From Arctopsyche grandis (lineage: Eukaryota; Arthropoda; Insecta; Trichoptera; Hydropsychidae), in NCBI RefSeq assembly GCF_051622035.1, contig NC_135367.1, positions 6,732,501 to 6,796,500 on the forward strand: a stretch of DNA of 64,000 nt. The letters are read 5' to 3'. Position 1 is the stretch's first letter. Each line of letters begins with the position of its first letter. The translations under genes were made by a program, and so were the position numbers. The notes under the pieces are model-generated. The model was not told where the DNA came from. It saw only the letters and a list, made by a program, of their open reading frames with translations, and ran no database searches. Positions 57,901 to 64,000 of this stretch are shown piece after piece.

Positions 57901-60900
57901 GGACCATAGCTGTATAATTCGACTGTGCGAAAAGTGGTGGGTTATCGTTGGCATCGGATATTTCAATATTAACCATAACGAAACTAGACAGTACAGGTAT
58001 TCCATTATCTCTAGCATGTATTTCCAAAACATAACTAGATTGTGTTTCTCTATCTAATTTAGAAGCCACCGATATATAACCAGTCTCTGGGTCTATTTCA
58101 AACTGACCTGAGTTTCCTCTTTCGATGGAGTATGTAACTCTTCCATTAGTTCCGCTGTCGATATCGTTAGCAGTCACTTGGAAGAATTTGTGATTTATTT
58201 GGGCGTTTTCATTTATAAGAGTATTATACGATGTTTGAGTAAATATAGGCGCATTGTCATTACTGTCGATCACGGTTATATTGACTATAGCAAGATTACT
58301 CAAAGGTGGAAGACCTCCGTCCGTGGCTTGAACTGTCAAGAAGTATTCCTTAGCTCTTTCGTAATCAAGCGGTTCAGATATTGTAATAAAACCTGATTTC
58401 GAATTAATTGAAAACTTCTTATGTTCATTACCACCAATTATAGAATATGTTATGTCGGCATTGATTCCAGTGTCTTTAGATGTAGCTAAAACTTTGACGA
58501 CTTCAGTTCCGACAGAATCTATCTCTGGAACGGCTGCTGAATAGTACTTTGTAGCAAACTCTGGTGGATTATCGTTAATATCGGATACTGTGAGCTTAAT
58601 CGTAGCTTGGCTCCATTTAGAGTTACTTCCGAGATCAGTTGCACGTACTTCGAGTGTGTAGGAGCTTCTGGTTTCTCTGTCTAATGGTGCGGCAATAGTG
58701 ACGATACCGCTGTCCGCTGTGATTATGAATTGGTTGTGCAAGTTGTCTACAAGGGAGTATCTAACTTTGCGATTGATTCCCAAATCCTTGTCGTAGGCGT
58801 GAACTTTGGTAACGAGTGTGCCGACTTCGACGTCTTCCGGTAACGTAACGCTGTATTGACCCATCAAGAATTGTGGTGCATTGTCGTTGATGTCTGATAT
58901 TAGTATTTCTACTTCGGAAGAACATTCCCAGTGGGTTTTCTCTTTGTCTTGGACGTGAGCTGTCAATTGATACTTCCAATACTTTTCCCTGTCGAGAGTG
59001 ATGGCAGTCTTGATTTCGCCGGACTGTTTATCGACAATGAAATTCTCTGCATTTTCTCCAGATAAATAGTATCTCAATTTTGCGTTTTGTTCCAGATCTT
59101 TATCGCTAGCTAATATACTTAGAACATATGTACCAACTGGGACACCTTCTGATACAGTTTTTCTGTATCGGTGACGTGAGCAATACGGTGGATTATCTAA
59201 AACGAAAATTAATTATGAAAAAACATATGTACATATTTAAACATATACACAAGACTTTTTCATTTAAAACACATACCATTTGCATCCAAAATATCAACTG
59301 TTAGCTTAGTAGTTGTAGAGTGTCTTCCGTCAGTTGTAATTATATCCAAATCGTAACGAGGAATAGATTCACGATCCAAAAGTTTGGTGATATACACATC
59401 TCCTGTTGGTCTTATTTGGAATTGACACAATGGATCGCCAGATGTTATGTAGTATTCCACTGGAGTCTCGTCGGAATCATTGTCGGTAATTGCCAATTGT
59501 ATTACAACGGTACCTGTAATTTTTAAACACACATAAAATGAGTCACATTTCGAATGCAAAATGAAAAATTTGCAGATAAAATCAATGTAAGTAAGTACCA
59601 GGAAGTGCATCTTCGTTAATCGTAGCATGATAATGATCTTTCGTAAAGACAGGAGGACAATCATTGTAATCTTTCAACCTCACAATGACGGTCGTCTTTG
59701 TAACATGTTTATGGCTTCCGTTATCCATTGCAAGTACTTGGAATTTATATTCTGATTGAGTCTCTCTATCCAGCTCGACTAGAGTTGTAATCCACCCAGT
59801 AAATTGATCTATAGCAAAGACGTTGCCCATTTCTTCCATATCATTTCCGAGAGAATATCTTACTTCACCGTTTGACCCGGAATCCTTGTCCATAGCAGTC
59901 ACTAAACAATGAGCATGAACCAACATTAGAAAAGTAATACAATCAATGATGTATAAAAGTCATAAACAATATCGAATTTAAACCTTTTAAAATAGATGTT
60001 CCTTGTTCAACATTTTCCGCCAGAGTCACGACATATGGTGAAGAATGGAAGATAGGCGCATTGTCATTTTCGTCCAAAATGTTAAGAGTAACCTCAGCCA
60101 GAGATGAGAGTGGTGGGCTGCCTTGAGTTTCAGCCAAGATGCCAATCAAATGGGAATCTTTGGTTTCTCTGTCTAAATTACCGGAGACAGTCAAACGGCC
60201 AAGTGAATCAATTTTGAATAAAGACGAATCGTACAAGCCAGAGACTATTCTGTACGTTGCAGGTACATCTGATACCATTTTGATTCTGGTTATTTCAGTA
60301 TCTGAAACATTTTTCATTTGTAAATAGTTAAAATCGAGTATTAAACATTATAAATATCATTGTTAATGCAATTGATACATACCAGCAGGAGAATTTTCAT
60401 TCAAGAAAAATCTCTCGTTATTTCTTTCGAATATTGGTGCACGATCTTCGGACGCCATTACATACACTTCAACGGAGACATCAGAATGCAACGCTGGTCT
60501 GCCGAGATCAGACGCTCTGACCCAGAATTGGAATACTTGAGATTCTGAAATTCAATTAATACATGATTAAAATAAAAGTTTTCACTATACTGTTGAAAAT
60601 TGATGAAAAATAGATACCTAATGTTTCTATATCGGCGACTAGGGATATTGCACCGGTGTTAATATTCGCACGGAAGATTTCACTAACGCCTGATTTTTTG
60701 GTTTCATAAATGGAATATTGAACCTTGGCATTTTGACCGTCATCATAATCGACAGCTTTTACCTTTGGAAAATTAAAAACACATTTTAGATTCATACATA
60801 CATGATATGAAGTATTAATGGAATCGTAAAATAATAGTAGTTACCTTCAAAAATGATATTGATGTGCTGTAATTTGAATATATAGCTGCTTTGTATTCCT

Positions 60901-63900
60901 TCAGTAAAAAGAGAGGAGCATTGTCGTTTTCATCAGCAACTTTTACACGAACAGTGGTAAAAGCAGGTCTTCCGCCACCGTCGGATGCCATTATAGGAAC
61001 TTCGTATTCTTTGATCAATTCACGATCTAACTTGATTAGAGTTGTCAATTCACCAGTTATACTGTTTATTGAAAACGTTTTCCTTAGTAAATTTGATGGT
61101 ATGGAGTACGATACAGTTCCGTAATCACCGAAATCTTCATCGGTAGCATTTACCTAAACAAACCAAACATATTAATGAATTTTATATTACATATATATTA
61201 GTGATAAGCCCGATGAAATATCAATGCATGGGTTATGGCTAAGCTGATCATACGTTCATTATTTAAGAGGACTGGATTTCACCGCTCTGTCCTTCATATC
61301 TATTTATATTCTTAAATAGCCCTTTTGTCATTTTTTGTAATATCGACTATCGCTAAAATACTAACGCCGAAATTGCATTTCATAAATTTTATCAAACGTT
61401 TATTGATTACACTGAACAAAAACAAATTACCAGAGCAGAGATGAATAAATCTTTACTAAATTTGATCCACTAAATTCGAATAAGATAATGATTTTTATAG
61501 ATTTCTTTTTGTTTATATTTATGAGATACATATGAGCTTTTAAGAAAATGAGCAATTTTTAGTCTTTTGGAATTCACAATCTTAAACTTAAAATCTAGTA
61601 CTGCTATGCCAAAAGCGAGTGTTGTAATCAATAGTCAGATGTTTTTCCTATTGATTGTGACTTTTCAATGTTTTAAAATACATACTTATAATTAAAAGTC
61701 AAAAATTTACTTTTTTTCACTATTTTTTTTCTGTGATGTAATGAACTTATGTATTTCGCAAATTTTTAACTTAACCACGTTTATAAAAATTGGTTTTCTA
61801 TCTCAATATTTTTTATAAATCTAAACGTGCGTATTTGATTCGTAAACGTCTTTTAAATTTCAATAATGTGTGATAAATATAATTGTTTTAAATTCAAAAT
61901 GTTGTATGCTAATATTTTATTAACTTATAAAGCATTTTTTTAAGTTAAAACTTATTAAAAAAAATATTCAAAGCGACAAAAAAACAATAAACTAATACAC
62001 ATACAAATTTCTCTATTAAATGAGTCTACAAAATTCTTTAATAAAGTCGAAATCGGAATCGAAATTATACAAAGTATAGGCTTTTTTCACACACACATAC
62101 ACAAAATAACCTTTTTATATACATATGTGTGTAATAAAATAAAGTTATTTAACATTAAGAAGAAAATTTTACATACCACAGTTACTAAAAGTCCAGGCGG
62201 CTGATTTTCCATAACGGTTGCCTCTTGCATAACATGAGTGAATCTAGGTGCATGTTTATTTGCCGGACTCAACGTGACTTTAGCAAGACTAAACGTCGTA
62301 TAAACACCATCAGACACAGAAACATTCAAAACGGTCAAAGGCGAAGATCCAAACTTTTGAATGTTCATCAAAGAAATTATACCTATACATAAATAAAAAA
62401 GTGTAACATTAATTAAAAATCACATTGAAATATTTCAATACATAGAAATTATAAACACCGTTTGTGTTATTGATGGAAAACGTCTGTTGATCGTTTCCGC
62501 TGATGATGGAGTATGAGAGATGTCCCTGGTCTGTAACATCGGGATCGCTGGCTGCTATACGAGTAACAAATTGTCCTCTAACGGCATGTTCAGATATGAC
62601 ACAACTGTATACAGGTTGTTCGATGCGTGGAGGATTATCATTCATGTCCAATACTAAAATATTAAAGTTATTATAAAGTATAGGATTTAACTTTACATTG
62701 AGAAAAATACTTTGTATCTTAAAAAAAAAATGTTTGCGCATTAAAAATTTGCATTATTTTCGGTACATTAAACAATCTCGTAATGTGCACCGAATAAAAT
62801 ATTTCGTTATTATATAGTGACCATTAGAAAATATGAAACGATCATTCGAAAAAATAGATTTTAGCATTAGAAAAGATACAAAATGTGGCAACGTTGCAGT
62901 CTTCCACTATCGTCAACTGAAAAAAGTGTTTACTTTTGTTTCTCACTGTGAAATTATAAACTCACTAGTGAAATTATAATCTCACTAGTGAAATGTTATC
63001 TTAAATAAATAAAACCAACCCTAACTTAACCTAACCATAAATAAATTTTATTTTTACATAGATATATACCAGGAAGGCTTGACAGGAAGACCCCAATGCA
63101 CCTTCCTGGACAATTAATTAAAAACAATGCAGCATTTTATTATTACATAAATCACTGTATGTCCAGAAGCTCAAGATCACGAAATAACAATTAATTAATT
63201 AATTAATTACAGAATTAATCCATTGAGACATCTATGGATTTAGATTTTGTACATAATTTTTACAAATTATACACACAATAAATACAGAAGATTTGTGACA
63301 GATGATTTTTGGAAAGATGATTTTTTGCCAATTTTGAGCAACCGTTTCAACAATGATCAGATAAAATTGGCAAACTCTGATAAGAAACGATCGATTTGTC
63401 ACAAATACCACAAATCTAACCAGCAGTATGGCGGATCGAACCCACTGATCACTTGGTGCTAAACATACACGCTACCATTAAGCCACACTGCTGGCTAAAC
63501 CTAACTAAATAAAACCTAACCAAACGTTGGTTCGTATTTTGGTATTCGCGAAGTTGCCGTTCATCTGTCATTTTAATGCACATTTCATCCACTTTTTAAG
63601 TAGCAAATGTTTTTTTCAATGATCAAAGCAAACTTTCTATTGCAATCTATATCCGTCATTTATAAATGCACGTAAACTTTTTTTAATGCATACGTTTAAA
63701 TTTTTCCCATTATGGGTTTAAATCCATATGTATTATATATAAAAAGTATAAAATCAATTGATAAAAGCTACATACCTGTTACCCAAACGTGAGCCGTGCT
63801 CGAAAGTGCCGGCACTCCTTTATCCGTTGCTATCACCGTGAAGTGATGTGTGTTTATGGATTCTCTATCGAGTGATTGTTTCAAATATATACTACCGTCT

Positions 63901-64000
63901 GCTGAATCGACGTGGAAATATAAACTTGCGTTGTGAGAGTTTGGCGAAATTGAGTACAGTATCTCTTGATTGATTCCTGAAAATTGGTATGTTGATTGAA
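45827..64000 (-). CDS. kug: Fat-like cadherin (kugelei / FAT1-3 type), 3' half of the gene
   Basis: Twenty-two coding exons, all with consistent phases, cover about 2,345 residues; the 5' exons lie beyond the window. The order is one partial and about 12 complete cadherin repeats with DxNDNxP calcium motifs, a membrane-proximal region, two EGF modules, one laminin-G domain, three EGF modules, a calcium-binding EGF (DIDECKGDPCLNGATC), a TM helix and a tail of about 400 residues. One laminin-G domain in place of two, the tail motif GYHWDCSDW and a C-terminal PDZ ligand (QHTSV, compare HTEV in FAT1) separate it from Fat/FAT4 and Dachsous. In Drosophila, Kugelei acts at the basal side of follicle cells in planar polarity and collective migration; the same role here is inferred from the family. 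Introns carry numerous MITEs. Confidence 0.9.
46120..47067 (+). mobile_element. piggyBac-like MITE, copy 3, interrupted
   Basis: TTAA (46116-46119), then CCCTTTTAATGTTGACC; ends GTCAGCACTCAAAGGG followed by TTAG. It lies in the last kug intron. A second element splits it at 46454-46829. Confidence 0.85.
46454..46829 (+). mobile_element. 376-bp non-autonomous element inserted in the piggyBac-like MITE
   Basis: Flanked by AAAAATAC (46446-46453 and 46830-46837), an 8-bp duplication. The uninterrupted copies read GGAAAAATACATTCATTAAT (16625) and GGAAAAATACATTCGTTTAA (30175), giving an empty site. Starts TGTAGCGTATGCTAAAAGG and ends CCACCCCTATGC. Related to 42236-42631. Confidence 0.9.
47430..47940 (-). 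mobile_element. piggyBac-like MITE, copy 4, truncated
   Basis: Inverted copy with AACTACCGTCGAGGATTTCG, TCCATATTCTTCATTGC and the decayed end CATTTAATGGGTCAAAG. The distal end is missing, so no TTAA pair is visible. Confidence 0.78.
48010..48201 (-). CDS. kug: kug exon: cytoplasmic tail
   Basis: ADAYLLHPNTYLPQYIHSST, then an acidic EQDLDGDGD stretch and SRRRQNCKDN. Acceptor AAAACAG, donor TTAG/GTAATT. Phase 1 at both ends. Confidence 0.85.
48202..49200. other. kug intron, AT-rich
   Basis: No repeat or ORF of interest. Confidence 0.5.
49202..49430. repeat. Three tandem units of 81-84 bp
   Basis: Each begins AGTTGAAGTGTATYTTC and contains TTGTAATATATTTTGACTA; the first two complete units end CTAGCGTTAT. 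The unit is related, in inverse, to the end of the repeat at 49575 (ATTACAACTGAAAAT). Confidence 0.85.
49515..49895 (+). repeat. SINE head fragment and interspersed repeat copy 2
   Basis: AGCTAGCAGTATGGCTCAGT (49512-49531) is a SINE head only. From 49575 the sequence is the relative of 35600-35925. Confidence 0.7.
49976..50254 (-). CDS. kug: kug exon: GYHWDCSDW motif
   Basis: Encodes GYHWDCSDW, NITEVPGSEVPDSSS, a proline-rich LPPPPLGSGQSGPPNE and an acidic ADEDEGD run. GYHWDxSDW and a following EVP block are conserved in vertebrate FAT tails. Phase 1 at both ends. Confidence 0.9.
50457..50614. mobile_element. 158-bp hAT-like MITE
   Basis: Ends CAGTGGTTCTTAACCT and the inverse of CAATGGTTCTTAACCT. 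Flanks ATCTTAAG and ATCTAAAG (50449-50456, 50615-50622) match at seven of eight bases. Confidence 0.87.
50670..51100. mobile_element. 431-bp Mutator-like MITE
   Basis: TIRs of about 70 bp from GGTTGTGGCTATTTGCAGGT and its near-perfect inverse, including CTTCTGCGCATGCG. Perfect 9-bp duplication ATTTTTTAT (50661-50669, 51101-51109). Confidence 0.9.
51606..51766. repeat. Fold-back element in a kug intron
   Basis: Arms of about 75 bp (ATATGACGGGCTGAAAACCG to GCTAAAATAATAGC) around a loop of about 10 bases. Confidence 0.87.
52165..52266 (-). CDS. kug: kug exon: short cytoplasmic exon
   Basis: A 102-bp exon, a multiple of three with phase 1 at both ends, so it could be skipped without a frameshift. 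Encodes MMNQQRGVLQGKLVQDPRMV. Confidence 0.8.
52339..52506 (-). CDS. kug: kug exon: cytoplasmic tail
   Basis: DDLENIPPDYLRNLNIDPSQ and KPSWSEQMHLQSFQDNR. The donor is GTGATG. Phase 1 at both ends. Confidence 0.86.
52592..52769 (-). CDS. kug: kug exon: cytoplasmic tail
   Basis: RESKLSNLEAQRGVGLMNST to NLINNLDTLRSYGSA. Phase 0 in, phase 1 out. Confidence 0.88.
52844..53082 (-). CDS. kug: kug exon: transmembrane helix
   Basis: WLFISSLIIGAVMFVGISML and CILILARKCQNRPP: one TM helix followed by a basic stop-transfer. The 3' border is uncertain: the donor could be GTCCGT after 52844 or GTTTGT after 52835; both keep the frame. Confidence 0.82.
53170..53269 (-). CDS. kug: kug exon: calcium-binding EGF
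   Basis: LDIDECKGDPCLNGATCINE and FRCVCPPDKTG, with the DIDEC calcium signature. Phase 0 in, phase 1 out. Confidence 0.92.
53573..53970 (+). repeat. SINE copy with consensus B box
   Basis: GCCAGAAGTATGGCTCGGTG, then GGTTCGAACCC (perfect B box, near 53626), the body and TTTACCTGTTAGGCTTTTCT. Its tail is broken by the LTR at 53971. Confidence 0.87.
53971..54241. mobile_element. Solo LTR, copy 2
   Basis: TGTAGTAGATAATCC to CAACCCTACA, with the 4-bp duplication TAAA (53967-53970, 54242-54245). Inserted in the SINE tail. Confidence 0.88.
54489..54778. mobile_element. Solo LTR, copy 3
   Basis: TGTGGGTGGAATTCC to CAACACTACA, with the 4-bp duplication TATA (54485-54488, 54779-54782). It cuts the RTE fragment on its 5' side. 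Confidence 0.83.
54798..54955 (-). CDS. kug: kug exon: EGF modules
   Basis: FECLCIPPLRGRRCE finishes one EGF; CGSSVCLHLGLCEEGDGG and CRCHGYYGPLCE form another. Phase 1 in, phase 0 out. Confidence 0.9.
55039..55203 (-). CDS. kug: kug exon: EGF modules
   Basis: GTCKD...YECQCHERFTGPNCD and DPCASQPCLYGGACKPL. Phase 1 at both ends. Confidence 0.92.
55286..55474 (-). CDS. kug: kug exon: end of laminin-G and start of EGF
   Basis: GFVGCVGDIRISHEIVP closes the laminin-G domain; CGSLPCQNG opens an EGF. The donor is GTCAAT, weaker than average. Phase 1 at both ends. Confidence 0.9.
55552..55804 (-). CDS. kug: kug exon: laminin-G, second half
   Basis: IVDGKVRYRFELGSGEG, SDGRWHEVRLERDGS and LTVDGK are standard laminin-G strands. 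Phase 0 in, phase 1 out. Confidence 0.92.
55805..56410. other. kug intron
   Basis: AT-rich with a short (CA)n run (56251-56264). No repeat with a second copy in the window. Confidence 0.5.
56411..59196 (-). CDS. kug: kug large exon: six cadherin repeats, two EGF modules, start of laminin-G
   Basis: A 2,786-bp exon (928 codons). It has successive linkers SDINDNAPQF, SDINDNPPEF, DSNDNAPIF and SDANDNPPLF, then the membrane-proximal segment with RSLRKRQ, EGF modules around HYCAYGECQDR and NECARNPCPDNKKC, and the first half of laminin-G from PVYFGGKSYAQYKI. Phase 1 in, phase 0 out. Confidence 0.93.
59277..59513 (-). CDS. kug: kug exon: cadherin repeat
   Basis: LAITDNDSDETPVEYYIT and LLDRESIPRYDLDIITTDG. 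The junction with the next exon recreates DANDNPP. Phase 1 at both ends. Confidence 0.9.
59599..59901 (-). CDS. kug: kug exon: cadherin repeat
   Basis: VTAMDKDSGSNGEVRYSLG, LDRETQSEYKFQVLAMDNGS and the linker LKDYNDCPPVF. Phase 1 at both ends. Confidence 0.9.
59984..60301 (-). CDS. kug: kug exon: cadherin repeat
   Basis: Contains LDRETKDSHLIGILAETQGS and LDENDNAPIF. Phase 1 at both ends. Confidence 0.9.
60383..60544 (-). CDS. kug: kug exon: cadherin repeat
   Basis: WVRASDLGRPALHSDVSVEV, then the degenerate linker ASEDRAPIF. Phase 1 at both ends. Confidence 0.87.
60618..60762 (-). CDS. kug: kug exon: cadherin repeat
   Basis: VKAVDYDDGQNAKVQYS opens the exon. Phase 0 in, phase 1 out. Confidence 0.88.
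60845..61153 (-). CDS. kug: kug exon: cadherin repeat
   Basis: Starts VNATDEDFGDYGTVSYS, includes LDRELIKEYEVPIMASDGGG and ADENDNAPLF. Phase 0 at both ends. Confidence 0.9.
61154..62176. other. kug intron
   Basis: AT-rich, with no recognisable element or ORF. Confidence 0.5.
62177..62382 (-). CDS. kug: kug exon: end of one repeat, start of the next
   Basis: Phase 1 in, phase 0 out. The usual DxNDN linker is replaced by SPANKHAPRF, so calcium ligands at this interdomain site are altered. Confidence 0.86.
62459..62653 (-). CDS. kug: kug exon: cadherin linker and repeat
   Basis: Opens with LDMNDNPP. Contains VTRIAASDPDVTDQGHLSYS. Phase 1 at both ends. Confidence 0.88.
63064..63497 (-). repeat. 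Full-length SINE (minus orientation)
   Basis: Starts with the 3' end ATACCAGGAAGGCTTGACAG and ends with the head GCCACACTGCTGGC; GCGGATCGAACCCACTGA is the inverted B-box region. It lies in a kug intron. Confidence 0.85.
63776..63976 (-). CDS. kug: kug exon: cadherin repeat
   Basis: First exon in the window. Phase 1 at both ends; LDRESINTHHFTVIATDKG is the typical cadherin core. Joins the next exon to form VWVTVLDMNDNPP. Confidence 0.88.

Noticed and set aside
57707..58057. Antisense ORF of 116 codons within the cadherin exon
   Set aside because: Shadow of the long open cadherin frame; no independent evidence.
63008..63035. Telomere-like AACCTAACC runs (also near 44405 and 33095)
   Set aside because: Too short and irregular for TTAGG telomeric repeats.

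Overview
The window is AT-rich, intron-containing animal DNA, almost certainly from an insect. The evidence is a Fat-like cadherin gene with short spliced exons, introns full of TACATA-type low-complexity DNA, and a dense load of hAT, piggyBac-like and Mutator-like MITEs, tRNA-derived SINEs, RTE- and Jockey/CR1-type non-LTR fragments and solo LTRs. Nothing prokaryotic is present. The insect order cannot be fixed from the sequence alone.

There are two host genes, both on the minus strand. (1) Positions 64000 to 45827 hold the 3' half of a kugelei/FAT1-3-type (Fat-like) atypical cadherin. I could place 22 coding exons whose phases all join, covering about 2,345 codons: one partial and about 12 complete cadherin repeats, two EGF modules, one laminin-G domain, four more EGF modules, a transmembrane helix, and a cytoplasmic tail with a Gly-Tyr-His-Trp-Asp motif and a C-terminal His-Thr-Ser-Val PDZ ligand. 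The 5' half lies beyond the right edge. (2) Positions 34449 to 10128 hold a six-exon gene for a four-transmembrane protein of about 280 residues in the PMP22/claudin/calcium-channel-gamma superfamily. A 22.7-kb intron between its second and third coding exons is filled with transposons. Its first exon joins the second one base out of frame, at a GGGG run at the splice donor.

Layout. 1-10000: intergenic, with a palindromic fold-back element (372-770), an apparently intact hAT element with an unbroken 726-codon transposase and a perfect 8-bp target duplication (983-3875), a MITE split by a retrotransposon fragment (5695-6505), a CRE/CCAAT-rich patch near 7200, and a long-TIR element (8961-9804). 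10128-34449: the four-TM gene and its repeat-filled intron. 34500-45800: repeats between the genes, including a 287-bp tandem array derived from a hAT end (37277-38136), a 148-bp (AT)n tract, an RTE fragment and a cluster of one interspersed family. 45827-64000: the cadherin gene, whose introns hold piggyBac-like MITEs, small hAT and Mutator-like MITEs, and a nest of RTE, SINE and solo LTRs.

I did not find a new multi-gene system. The most informative content is a datable record of nested transposition, with target-site duplications and paralogous empty sites readable directly, an intact-looking hAT transposase, and a possible one-base lesion in the four-TM gene.
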